Program-made: the position numbers and the translations under genes
Notes under the pieces: model-generated
Database searches by the model: none
Seen by the model: the letters and a program-made list of their open reading frames with translations, nothing else
Told to the model about the DNA's origin: nothing
Assembly: GCA_026874595.1 (NCBI GenBank)
Contig: CM049317.1
Coordinates: 48,506,401-48,570,400 of the forward strand
Direction of reading: 5' to 3'
Source of the DNA: Sipunculus nudus
Lineage: Eukaryota > Annelida > Sipuncula > Golfingiida > Sipunculidae
Length of the DNA: 64,000 nt
Shown: positions 1 through 11,897 of the stretch, one piece after another
Numbering within the stretch: the first letter of the stretch is position 1
How the letters are laid out: each line of letters opens with the position of its first letter

Positions 1-674
1 ATGTATTAGCACTGTAACACCTGGCTACAATTATCTTAATAAGGGATATAGAAATTATGAACCAATTAATTTTTTCTGTACAATGAACGTAATACTGTCA
101 TAGCAATACACAAACTGTTTAACCAGTATAAACTACCTGCTGTATCAATGTGAGCCTTATAAAAAATGAGCATCAACTTGGCTCATATTAAACAAGCACA
201 GGGAATTTATCCAGGCATCTGATATATATATCTACTGTACCCAGCTACTTAGAGCTGTGTTTACTTTTCACTAATAAACTTACCAACAGGTCTTTATCTG
301 TTTCTGTTTCTCAGCGTTCACTATGGACATGTTGGACAGACCATACTTTTGTGAGGACTGATTGGCCCTATTTACTTAAAAAAGGTGGGGAAATTTTTTA
401 AATGTATAAGACAAGTATATCTGTGTAAATGAAATTGAAACCAGTAATGACCAGCTAAAATTTCCTTTATTATAGTACAAATTTGATGCATCTGACTTTA
501 AAGGACAAAATACAAAAACACTTCTGCATTTCCTGGAAAAATATACAATTTTATGAAAGTGACAGGTGGGTCATGACATTGAAATTATAATCTGAACCAA
601 GTTAATGGTTTAAATTTACATATTTATTGTTTTAAACAAATTTGCCTGTTTAGGCCTCTGATAGTACAATACCA
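1..674. other. AT-rich stretch with no recognised feature
   Basis: No exon-like conserved protein segment, RNA gene or clear repeat was recognised here. If STT3B continues to the left this is probably its intron, but nothing in the stretch itself shows that. Confidence 0.4.
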
Positions 675-2180
675 TCTTGTAAACTAGAATATGGGTAGTC
701 GACAAGCGACTGTGTATCCGCCATGCTAACATCACAGAGGCATGGGTTAAGAAAGGCATGGAATGTTCCAGACATGACATTACTCCAAATTTGTGGCATC
801 AGTGATGCCAATTAAACTCCTCGTATATCATTATATGTGCAATTTTCACCAAAAACAGATTTACAGATGGATACACTATGCAAGATTTAGGGGAGAGACA
901 CCAATCCACTACTGAGAAAAATGCATCAATGTTTTCTACAAAAAAAACAGCAGGTGGCGCCACCTGTCTGGTTGACAACAAAGCTATCCGAGACGGATAA
1001 ACATGCCAAAATTTAAGGCTGACACGTCTATCCACTCCTCAGATATGAGCAATTTTTACCCAAAGCTAACAGATGGATTGACACCACGCAAAAACAATTG
1101 TAGATGGCACCAAGAGTCTTGAATACAAGATGGAGGTATCCAAGATCTATGGACATGTATGCACAATTTCAGGAAAACAGGGCAAACTGCTCCTGAGAAA
1201 AGGGCATTAGTGTATTCTATGTTAATTGGTAAGGTAGGTGGTGCAACCTGTCTGGTCTATAAGAAAACGCTCCAAGAGGGGTGGACATGCCAAATTTCAA
1301 ACCAAGGGGTATACATTGAACCACTCCTGAGATATGAGCAATTTTAACCCAAAGCAAATACATGGATGGATGCCACTTGAAAATGATAATAAATGGCACC
1401 ACCAGCATTAAGTATGAGATGGAGGTATCCAAGATATATGAACATGCAAAATTTCAGGCCAATAGGGCAAATTGCTCCTGAGAAGAGGACATTAATGTAT
1501 TCTATGAAAACGGGAAGGGAGGTGGTGCCTCCGGTCTGGTTTACAAGAAAACTATCCAAGATGGATGTACATGCTAAATTTCAGACTAATACATTAAATC
1601 ACTCCTGAGATATGAGCAATTTTCACCTAAAGCAAACATATGGACTGATGCAATACAAAAACAACTGCAGATGGCACCACCAGTCTTGAATACGAGATGG
1701 AGGTATCCAAGATCTTTGGACATGCACAATTTGAAGCTAATAGGGCAAATCACTAATGAGAAAATGGCATTAATTTATACTAAGAAAATGGTACGGTAGG
1801 TGGCTCCACCTGGCTGGCCTCCAAGATGGATGTACATGCCGAATTTCAGACCCATTTATTGAACCACTCCAGAGAAATGAGCAATTTTCACTTTAAGCAA
1901 ATGTACGGATGGACACCACACAGACCTGATTGCAGAAGGCGCTATCTGTCTTGAATACAAGATGGAGATATATCCAAGGTCTATGGACATGCACAATTTC
2001 AGCCCATTATGTTGAGCCAATCACTAAGACAAACAGATGGCAAATGCATGGATGGACCCCATGCAAAAATCATTGTAGGTGGAGTCACCAGTCTCGAGTA
2101 CTTGATGGAGAGGTCCAAGATCTATCGACGCGAAAATTTCAGCTCAATACATTGAACCACTCCTGAGATATAGGCTGCTA
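675..2180 (-). repeat. Family A dispersed repeat with internal tandem monomers of about 280 bp
   Basis: The phrase AGATATGAGC or a close variant recurs at 1041, 1330, 1608, 1873 and 2166, giving a period of 265-293 bp. Each monomer has a variant of GGTGGCGCCACC (953, 1237, 1521, 1799); the first copy is the perfect 16-bp palindrome CAGGTGGCGCCACCTG at 951-966. The left terminus, around 683-710, reads AGAATATGGGTAGTCGACAA and is the reverse complement of the end of the copies near 22320 and 39230, so those lie in the opposite orientation. The short ORFs inside are not conserved and no transposase was seen. Strand is given relative to the 21-kb copy. Confidence 0.8.
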
Positions 2181-3131
2181 TCAAAGACACTCAAATTCAT
2201 ACTGCACTTTAAAGACTGCACATGGCACCGACAGTCTTTGTTAGCCACAACTACATAGGTGACAGAATAACTATGCCGGGTTACGGAAAGATCAGTCAAA
2301 GGGCCTCAGAGTAGTTCTCTGGAAACGAACATGGCGGGGGAACCCAGTCAAAAAGATAGTATACGCAAAACTTTGTTTTGGCTTTAATGGTACATTGATA
2401 ATACTGCAATACTTTTCATTTTTAAATATTTACAATCAGCCATCTTTTTCATTTACTGCATGATGCAGGAAAGAGTAGCTGCATTGTAAATATTGGTATT
2501 AAACACTAATGAAGTTCTGATAATTGATATCATTTTAAGTCCTCCTAACTACAGTAATGTCATGGCAGTCAGGAGCTTATGTGTTTAAACTGCTGTTATA
2601 TAATTACAGATGTTTATTAATGCACCAGTAGGGCCATCCAGATCAGATCCAATGTGACATTTTCAAAGTAACCAACCCCAAATCTCTGTACATATATATG
2701 AATCACATTAACTTAAGTTTGTAGGTGTAGTCATTTACCATCTTTCTGTATGATACACAGACTTGCACTTTTGATGGGGGGGGGGGGGGGGCGGTTCTTT
2801 TTACTCCTGTAGCCTTGAACCAATCAACAGGTACTTGAATACAGCTGTCATTTGCACCACATAACAGTCAACAAGTGCTTAAAAAAAACAGAGCTACAAT
2901 TCCTGGCATTTGTAAATTATGTTCTGAGTCTGACATCTATCTGTGTTTACACTGTGCATGGTAGTGATCAGAACCTGGTATCTACATTCTCACAAATCAA
3001 ATCCCTTGTCCGAGTCAAATGTATGCTACCACTGAATGGCATAAATAAAACAATGATACAGGCTCATGTCCTATGTGTACTGCCTGCACATAATATTGGT
3101 CTACATTTAATATATATATTTTTGCTTTCAC
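2181..3131. other. AT-rich stretch with one 16-base G run
   Basis: The only distinctive element is an uninterrupted run of 16 G at 2776-2791. No exon, RNA gene or repeat unit was recognised; a 99-codon ORF at 2852-3151 has no recognisable motif and a composition like the flanking DNA. Confidence 0.4.
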
Positions 3132-3293
3132 TGAACATGGTACTGGTCTAATCTTGTTAGCTTGATACAGATGTTCTCAATGAACATGATATTGGTCTAA
3201 GATTGATACAGATGTTCTCAATGAACATGATATTGGTCTAAGCTTGATATAGATGTTCTTAATGAACATGATATTGGTCCAAGCTTGATATCT
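3132..3293 (+). repeat. Short tandem repeat, 41-bp unit
   Basis: The phrase TGAACATG starts at 3132, 3181, 3222 and 3263. The last three are spaced exactly 41 bp; the first spacing is 49 bp because of an 8-bp insertion. Units carry ATTGGTCTAAGCTTGATA-like text and a GATGTTCTCAA end. Confidence 0.85.
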
Positions 3294-4849
3294 ATCGAGG
3301 GAAGCATTGAAACCACTGGCTACAGTTACTTATTCAGGGCCAAGGCTCATTCAAAACAACTCACATGTCAGTAATGAACAGGAAAAAATCATAACAAGCA
3401 AATTAGCAAATTCTTAGAATTAATGTCCCCGCTTTGGGTTCTTGTTGTCTTTCATGCTTGACAAGCAACCAAAATTATGACGTGGAGAAAATCTTGAGGG
3501 CACAACTTAAACAAGTGACCCATGGGTCATGACGCTCAGCTGCCAAGCATGACCTGCGACATCATGGGCTGCAATTCACAACTTCTAGTAAAATTGTTGC
3601 AGAACCTTTATGCCAATTTTGTTTAAACTTTCTACATTGCCATAAATTCTTATTATATATGTCTGGTTAAAACATAGTGAATTGAATGATGGTCTGAGGC
3701 AAAATGTATGGTTGTTGAGCTATCAGGAACTAATCCCACAGCTTGCTCGATACCTGTCAGTCTCAAAAGGAATACCACACAGGCCACATATGAGATCAAA
3801 ATATAGCAAAAGATAAAGGAAATCCATGCAAGAATTATTGTGAAACGGGTGCTTCCATATTAATTTTTATTCAATACAAGACAACTGTACTGAGCTTTCA
3901 TAAATGATGGTCATATTTATTCAGAAATCATTGACCCAATGCAAGATTACATTAATATACATCCCACTGCATTCACTTTAATAGTTCTTGAGATAATGTG
4001 TTCTAAAGGAATTTAAAGATGGCGTCCTGGTGGCCATATTGGATTTCTGACAGGTCGGAAATTGAACAACAAACATACTCTAAAAGGGACCAAAGATCAT
4101 AAAAAAATCACAGAAACTGTCCTGGCAAAAGGATTTCTAAAATGGCTACCTGGCAGACATAATGGTTTTCTGACAAGTCACACATCCTCCAATAAGACAC
4201 TAAACTTGTAGCAATTGCTTCAAAAATGTAACAGTTATGAATGTCCAAAACAATTCAAAAGGCATGATCAGGTTGGAGAGATCTCATATCAGATTTATGA
4301 ACATGCAAATGTAAACAGTGCAAGGCCAGTTTGTTTTAATTATCAGCTTGCTATTCAATGGGGTCAGCAGGGTAGGTAAACTGCAAAACCTAAAAGAAAA
4401 GAAATGCAGAAAGCATCACTAAGAGTCTTGTAATCAAATAAAGCCATCCTAAATCCAGGTACAGACCCACATATTATCAGAACAAACACTTGCTTGTATA
4501 TCTGATGATTTGTATAATAATATTCAGATATTTAGAAAACTAAGTTTATTGCTATGATTCCATGGTATAAACAGCAAAATGTTCCCATCATTTTATAAAT
4601 CAGTAGCTAAACTTAACACTTAACTCTCATAGTCTTAATGCCTGGCCAAAGCATTCTGGCAACAGTGTTTTTGTTATGCACTGATGATATATCCTTATCA
4701 CTCCATGAGCTTATACAAAAGGGAGTCATATATCACAAGTGTCACTGACAATTATGGGCACATAGTGAGATGTACCAGTTGTGAGTGCCATATGGCTATA
4801 TATACAAGAAGACAAGAAAAATAGAGATGGTCTACAAAATAAGTTATTG
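3294..4849. other. AT-rich noncoding stretch
   Basis: No coding exon or RNA gene recognised. A motif with the 12-bp palindrome GACCCATGGGTC followed by a CTCAGCTG box (about 3517-3545) also occurs near 29620-29650 and 61263-61292, so part of the stretch is a dispersed-repeat terminus. Confidence 0.4.
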
Positions 4850-5720
4850 TGAACATCCCTGACCTATGACCTTGGCCTTTTGCCCACATATCAACTGGAT
4901 TCTTTCTAAATGATGGGTAACTACTAACCACTTACATCTGGCCAGGTGTAATTACTTGGCAACCAATGAGTGAATAACTTAGACCTGCAACCTTTAACCT
5001 CCTGACCAGCTGACCTCAAAATCAATTAGTTATTTCTTCATGCAAAAAGACCCATAAATATGAAGTTTGAATCAAATTCAGTGATGCATAGATGTGGCAT
5101 ATGTGAAAGACTGAAGGTTTGGGTTGAACAGTTTCACTTGAAATATGTTCACAAGCATTTAGAACAATATTGTGACCTTGACCTTTGACCTTTTGAACTC
5201 AACATCAATAGGCTTCTTCTTCTATTGGTAGGTAAGCCATATATGACAGATGGAAAGTATAGATTGAAAAGTTTGCTGAAAATGACTCCACACAAGAAGA
5301 GGGTGCTGTGAACTTGACCTTTGACCTCAAAATCAACAGGTCTTTTCCCCTGTTGGCAGAGAAGCGAGATCAGTGCTGAAAGGTTTGGAATGAAAGGTCT
5401 AGCTTGAAATGTGTCCACAACCTTTTCAAAGAAGTGGATCCTGTGACCCTGACCTTTGACCTTGTGACCTCAACATCTATAGGATTCTTCTCCCACTCAG
5501 TAGGTGAGCTATATGTGAAAGATCAAAGAATTGGGATGAAAGGTTTGGCTTAAAATGCATCCTGAGGCTTTTCAAAGAAGTTTGTTCTGTGACCTTGACC
5601 TTTGACCTTGTGACCTCAAAATAATTATGGTTCTTCCCCTGATGGTAGGTGAGCTGTATGTGAAAGATGGAAGGTTTGGGATGAAAATTTTGGCTAAAAG
5701 AATTATTTCTGGGGGGTGCA
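4850..5720 (+). repeat. Degenerate tandem repeat of about 140 bp with a DR1 motif in each of four units
   Basis: Monomers share a TGACCTTTGACCT block followed by a TCAAAATCAATAGG-type segment, a TGTGAAAGAT segment and a GGTTTGGGATGAAA segment. The TGACCTTTGACCT blocks are at 5179-5191, 5315-5327, 5450-5462 and 5596-5608, spaced 136, 135 and 146 bp. More degenerate units extend left to about 4850. Several ORFs on the minus strand are by-products of the repeat. Confidence 0.8.
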
Positions 5721-6700
5721 AACACACCCCATAACTTTGAGAATATTGGTAGCAGTGCAAGGAGATCTTTTTAGAACCTCTAAGACTGCATAGGGTTCAT
5801 GGCCCTAGGCCCTAGGGTTACGATTTGTGCCCTGCTAACGGACGTCCGGCCAGCCGGCCGGACAGACGGAAGGACGCCGGACAAAAACCCATCCCTATAG
5901 CCCAGCATGACTGAAAGTCAGCTGAGCTAAAAAACTTAAAACAGATGCACCATGACATATGGAGAAATCTGCAGGGGAACATAAAAACTAAAACACACTG
6001 GGAAATAGACCAAAATCCAATGTGATATGTGGAGACATCTATAGGCGAACATAAAAACTAAAACACACTGAGAAATTTTACCAACATTTTTTAATTTTGT
6101 TTTTGAGCTGGAGAGAAATATTTTTCAGATACACACTCCAAAACCAATTCCAACTGAGGTATGCATGAGAGCAATCACTGATCCAAATTTGAATGAAATC
6201 GGATAAAATTTAGGAAAGTTATTGCACAGAAACGAAAAAACCTGACGGACGGACGGACAGACCTAAATCAATGTCCCCCGCATCTGCGGGCTGCCATTTA
6301 TGTTCCTATGCGAGTAGAGTGTCCATCAGCGAAAAAATACAGGTGGCGCCACTAGTTTAAAAAACTGTCCAAACTATTCATGGTCAACATTCAAGGCTAG
6401 ATTCATGACAATCCATGCATTAATTATCCAGATGGAAGAGATTTTGTATCAAATTTTAAATTATTCTGGGTGGTACCTACAAGCCCATAGCTCGGAGGAT
6501 ATAGGCCGCAGATTTGCAGTGACCTAATTTCAGGTTTCCAAGGAGGTTATTTTATTGATCTCTATGGATTTTGACTCAGAAGCTTCTATGGTAAGTGGGA
6601 ACAATTTGTGCTGTGCTAACTGATGGCCGGACAACGGACAAAGCTCAATACTTATACCTCAGTTGACTTTCAGTCAACCAAACTGAAAATCCTTCTGGCC
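5721..6700 (+). repeat. Dispersed repeat fragments with GC-rich inverted ends
   Basis: Two boundaries carry a GC-rich, CCGGAC-rich block followed by a hairpin of the type GACTGAAAGTCAGCTGAG (5840-5932 and 6600-6680); a similar terminus occurs at 8975-9062. The stretch also has one copy of the 24-bp unit that is expanded at 8416-8687 (here about 6290-6313) and a near-palindrome GGTGGCGCCACT at 6342. Confidence 0.55.
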
Positions 6701-8415
6701 TAAGTCTGGCATGTAGATCAATGTTTTCTCAATACAAAATAATGTAAAAGCCTGATAACTATCCATTATTTCACTGTACATGATAACATTTAGTGATTTA
6801 CACAACTGCATCAAACCATGTTTGCAAAAGATGTATTTCTCTTTTAATGACTTGTCTTCTGCATTTTGATTTGAAATGTACTCACATAAAGAGTTCATAC
6901 ATATTGTCCAAATGACACTATATAATGCAGATTTTTATAGCTATACTGCAATTTTAAAACCATTCAATACTTGTCAGCATACAGCTAGATTTCTTCAATC
7001 TATTGTAAAAAAGGGCAACACTTGTGGTATACTGTAAAGCATTAAGCCTCAGGTCTTGCTGTCAAATAATTTTAAAACAAAACTGGAACTTACAGTTCTC
7101 AGAGACAGTACAACAAGGATCTATATTTCATAGAACATATTCTATAATTCAGCAAGTCACAGCTAAACACATCGACCAAGTGTTTGGCATGCCAACCCTC
7201 CAGACTGTATGACTAAAAGCTATATTTTATACACCATTATAAATAATTCAGCGAGTCACAACTATATACTAACTGTTTACTCTATAATGCCGTCTCTTGC
7301 CTATCCAGGTTTCATATAAACATTCATATTTACCCAGTGAGCTTTGTCAGACAATACTTTAATTGCTGTTATGTTAGTGAGATTAAATTTTCATGATTTT
7401 TTTCTGTCAAGATTTCATTTGTTCTATCAATGTCCACCAGAGGTCACTCTGCACATGCTTTCACTACAACCACCTCTGTTATGGGTTACAGCCTATTTTT
7501 ATTTGACCCAGGTCATGACCTCATGTCACCATGGCAAAACTTTTTACCAAGCTCCCTTTCATGGTAATTTTCACACTATAAAATTTAAAACTAGAAATCT
7601 GGAGTCTAGGAATGCAAGCCTTCACCAAGTGGGATGTCCCTATTGTGGAATGTTCCCAAATCCTATGATTGCATTTACTTATTTGGCCCATATTTCCATG
7701 TCATTCATGCTTAATAGACTGTACATTTGTGAATTTTCCTTGATGACATTCTAAATCCATACCAAAATCTAATTGATGCATTGGCCCCTTCGAAAAATGC
7801 CTGTTTATGACTGCAAAAGTTATGTTGTGAACAAACACAAACACACAAACAGGAATGAATGCATAACCTCCTGGCGATGATTGCCAATTTGACATACCAT
7901 TGCCTTTAACCATCTGATCGTATGATTGATAATCCAGTTCTCTTGTTTTAACTGTGCAGTGATTAGCCATTCAACTTATTTTTGCACCAATAAAGTTCTT
8001 TTACTTTACATGCTGTATATATGGCCCTGTCAGACATTGCTATCTAACAATCAAATATTATAATTATAATATTTTAGTAGAAAGTGTTATATAAATCCAC
8101 AGAGTTATTTTTCATAAGTGATCATTTTATTTTCAAGTTAAATGTTAAATACAGCCGATCATACACAATATGATTTTTAGGCATGAGTGAGACTGACATC
8201 ATGAATAATATGAGATCTTTTATATTATCTGCTAGCCCTGTGAATTATGAAGGCTCTTAGAATCAAATCAATTATCAATTCTTAACCTTTGATCCAATTC
8301 TTACTTAAGTAGTAAATTTCAAACTTGAAAAAAAAAATAAAACAAAGATTTACCAGAACGGATGTTAGTAACTTTCAGCAAGCAAATGAAAAACATAGCT
8401 CCCCCTCCATTTGTC
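6701..8415. other. Noncoding stretch with one dispersed repeat copy
   Basis: No exon recognised. The segment at about 7690-7910 resembles 44325-44555 (shared text includes TACATTTGTGAAT and ACAAACACAC blocks in the same order), so it is a dispersed repeat. The 136-codon ORF at 7344-7754 overlaps it and has no recognisable domain. Confidence 0.45.
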
Positions 8416-8687
8416 GCCGCCATTTATGTTCCTATGTGAGCCGCCATTTATGTTCCTATGTGAGCCGCCATTTATGTTCCTATGTGAGCCGCCATTTATG
8501 TTCCTATGTGAGCCGCCATTTATGTTCCTATGTCACTATGTGAGCCGCCATTTATGTTCCTATGTGAGCCGCCATTTATGTTCCTATGTGAGCCGCCATT
8601 TATGTTCCTATGTGAGCCGCCATTTATGTTCCTATTGTAGCCACCATATATGTTCCTATGTGAGCTGCCATTTATGTTCCTATGCCA
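8416..8687 (+). repeat. 24-bp minisatellite, 11 units
   Basis: Units of GCCGCCATTTATGTTCC followed by TATGTGA repeat from 8416 with a 24-bp period. Unit 5 carries an extra CTATGTGA, and units 9-11 are diverged. Because 24 is a multiple of 3, each frame reads a constant 8-residue peptide, which explains the two overlapping ORFs here; there is no independent sign of coding. Confidence 0.95.
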
Positions 8688-10302
8688 GTAGAGTGTCCAT
8701 CAGCGACAATTTAAAGCAGTTGCAGGGTACATAAATGACAGACAGCTCTGACATTGCAAATTGCTCCATGCAAATTTGAGAGCTCACAGACGACTTTTCA
8801 GTGGTACATGCAAAAAACTTAATTCATACATATTGATTTGTTGGTTAATCATTGATTACATTTTAATTGAGGGTTTGCAGTCAGAAGCATTGATTCTTTG
8901 ATGCATTGTTACACTTCTATTTTTTGCCTATACTGAACAAGAGTTTCTACTCGCTTGATGTTCCCTTGGCATTTATGATTTGTGCCTTGTGAACGGACCA
9001 CTGGAGGGACAACAAAGCGCCATCACTATACCTCAGTTGACTTTCAAGCAGCTGAGCTAAAATTGGTATTTATATTACAAAATCTGGGAATCCACACTGA
9101 CCAACTAATACAACAGAGACAGCTACATCTTCCCTATAAAATGCAAATACAAAGGTCCATTTACTTTTGGATCAGGATGAAATAATAATATATGTACAAG
9201 AAAAATTAATGGATACTCTTTTGTCATGACACTTGACAGATAGGACTAAGGTGTGCATATTATGCCAAGTCAAAGATAAAAAATAACATGATCAGACATA
9301 TAGCAATTAAGGGATCATGGCAGTTGTAATGGGTTGTTTCACCAACTGTTTGACAATGCAGCACACATGCAATATGATGAACCCACATTTCCATGAATTA
9401 CCAGCTGTTTATAGTTGAACCCATATTTATTTGTGTACCTGATAATGGATAAACCTAATATCTGGCCTCCACGTGAATGATGATGTGCAGTATGCATATT
9501 TAAAAAAGAACTGAAAAAGTAACATGGCCTTTTTTTATAATTTTACAAATAACAGCAGATACTGGACATACATTGAGTTTTTTTTGCATTCCATGCACTG
9601 ATACAAAGTTTTACCAAGGAATATTTGTTCTCTTCGTACAGTTCTGTACATAACATCAAGTTAAGCAGGAAGTTGTCCCCCACAATTATACCCAAATATC
9701 ATAATATAAAAATACCCATAACAATATTTAAAAAATATAATTATCCAATGATGGCCTTAAGAACTTCTATGTCCTATACTTTATTTACCTGGTAATTGGC
9801 TTGCATACAGTAATTTTCTGAATAATGAATATTTAATAATTCAATATTATTTATTATTCATATAATGTATACATTACATAAAGGCACCAAAACTGCTGTA
9901 AATAGGCAGTACCCAGGGCCTTAGTGTGACTTCAATTTTCAGTCTCACGTGACTGACAACTGTGTGCAGTAACCATAACTAGCCAGTACAGCCTGTGGAT
10001 CCGAGCTAATGGATCGGATCCATGTTGCTTGTAATGCACGCTGTCAGTTGCTATAACACAGGTCCGCTGCCCGGAGAGGTGTGAATGAACAGGCCAGCCG
10101 GCGCACTGCGGCAGGGCTTCAGTGGACGCATACACACTAATTACACCACCTTAGACTTCATTCCTTTATACAAAGCTCAGAAGATCTACAATCATTATTA
10201 ACATGGGACAGAAGTACAGGAATGAATATGAAACGTGACCGGTTCACACGATCATTTGTGATCACATGTCCACTGCCGTGGTTTTGCACACATTCAACTC
10301 AC
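8688..10302. other. Presumed STT3B intron 1, right part
   Basis: Follows the STT3B exon 1 splice donor on the minus strand. A repeat terminus with a CAGTTGACTTTC hairpin lies at 8975-9062. No second STT3B exon (expected to encode the conserved segment after the FDPW motif) was recognised. Confidence 0.4.
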
Positions 10303-10472
10303 CATGGATCGAACTCATGGATGATGCTCTCAAATCTGATCACCGCAAATAAACGAGAGCTGAAACCTGCAAGGCACGCTAGGGTGAGGGTGAAGAACAC
10401 AATTAGACTTTTCCAGCCCCCTGGATTTGCCAGGGCTGATCGTATGTCTCCCCTTCCGCCGGCGTCGGCCAT
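10303..10472 (-). CDS. STT3B: STT3B, first coding exon (oligosaccharyltransferase catalytic subunit)
   Basis: Encodes the first 56 residues plus two bases of codon 57, from ATG (10472-10470) to the donor GTGAGT (10302-10297). The peptide starts MADAGGRGD, has GGWKSLIVFFT entering the first membrane segment, then AGFSSRLFAVIRFES and HEFDPW. The latter is the start of the first luminal loop, whose Asp (FDP) belongs to the metal-binding catalytic site in STT3 proteins. W after FDP and the GGWKSL entry fit STT3B rather than STT3A, which usually has Y there. STT3B transfers the dolichol-linked glycan to Asn in the ER, mainly post-translationally. The frame is open upstream to 10673, but ATG at 10472 was chosen because conservation begins there. 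The rest of the gene was not found in the window. It lies head to head with LNPK. Confidence 0.9.
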
Positions 10473-11897
10473 GTTTCTACAAGCAAACCACTCACGGCCA
10501 CGTTCTGCGGGACCTGACCAATCATCATCCAAAGAAATAGGTTGGCTTGGCCTAGTTACCTGAATTAGGTCACCTTGTCCAAATGTTTCTGGTCTCTGGT
10601 ATCCTAAAATACCCATTCTCCAATCAGACAAGTTGATATAAAATCCAAATTTGTTGGCATGTGAAAGAATCATAATTCTTTTATGTTGCTGTTCAAAACA
10701 AAATAATAAATATATAAATATAAATATAAGCCATTAAAAACTCTGACTTATATACGTCGTGAACTTGCAAATAATTTATTTTTTTAAATTTTTTTTATGA
10801 AAAGTACAAGTTTTTGCTATGATCGTTTAATTAAGGAAAAATGTTTGTTTCTCAGGAACTGAGCAGGGCAATTTGATTTCAGAAGAAAATTTACCGATTT
10901 TAAGTTAATTGTTCGCTCGGTCATTTTTTTTCAATAAAATAAAATAATATATCAGTAATATTTGGTTTAGTTTAAGCGCGCTTCTACCTGTTTAGCAAAC
11001 AGTTGATTCCTATTATGTTTTCTCTCATCATATGCCCTTTTTGTTATCGGAAAAAAGAATATACTACAGGTAAAACATTCGCCTGCCCGGACTCATTATT
11101 GAAAAAATGCCAGAGAAATCAATTCTATTGAAATTGATTTCATTTTATTTTCTTGAGAGGAATGTCGGAGCAGCTTGAGATCAAACTTGGTTAATTTCTA
11201 CTAACATAATTAAATAAGTGATTATGCCCGCTGTGATAGCCGCCGCCGACGAGACAACAGATTTGATTAAAATAATAAGTCTGTTGTCATTGCGCCAGTC
11301 ACATGAAAAAAACAAACAACAACAACTATAAGGAGTCCATCCTTATTGGCTAGCGCTGTGTCTAAGAAACCGATCCTCTTTTTTTGCCTATAACGGTTGA
11401 AAATAAAGGGTATCGGATGGCCGCGGCTGCATGTTTACTCGATAAAAATACAACATTTTATTATCCGTCCATTTTTACAACATAGAAAAACATTAGCCGC
11501 TTGCTATACTCACAGACAATTAAAGATTTTTTATTTTCCGTCCGTTTTACAAACATAGTTAACATTAGCCACTGACTATTCTCACAGACGATTTATCACA
11601 GATTGTAAAAAAAATAAATAAAAGACATATCAATATTAAAAATAGATTCATATATACGGGAAAAAGGTATTAATATATATATGTAAATATGTATAAATCA
11701 ACGACCTATAAATTACGACAAAATACTTCAATCATGCGTACTAAAAAACAGATTAAAAAGGTTAAGCATTCGCCATCAAGCATAAAATGTTCATGTTAGA
11801 ATTTAATATTATAAAGTATTTCAGGAATGTCTAGAATTTACATTACTACAGAAGATAGCATATTGTTATACAGAGAATATTAAGAACAGATATAATT
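10473..11897. promoter_or_regulatory. STT3B 5' flank, left half of the shared upstream region
   Basis: Lies between the start codons of divergent STT3B and LNPK. A CCAATCA box is at about 10517-10523. A perfect 9-bp stem (GACAACAGA / TCTGTTGTC) spans 11254-11290. Two copies of a roughly 73-bp unit, each with CCGTCC, occur at 11465 and 11538. No TATA box could be assigned. Promoter function is inferred only from position. Confidence 0.35.

Noticed and set aside
8325-8734. Two plus-strand ORFs with 8-residue repeats
   Set aside because: Produced by the 24-bp minisatellite, open in more than one frame, with no conserved start or domain.
1-10302. Further STT3B exons
   Set aside because: No segment matching the conserved loop after FDPW or the WWDYG motif was found by reading the minus strand, although short exons could have been missed.
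10222-10563. Plus-strand 113-codon ORF
   Set aside because: Antisense shadow of STT3B exon 1, whose minus-strand peptide is clearly conserved.
10473-10673. Upstream extension of the STT3B reading frame to an ATG at 10673
   Set aside because: The extra 67 residues do not resemble any STT3 N-terminus; similarity begins at the ATG at 10472.
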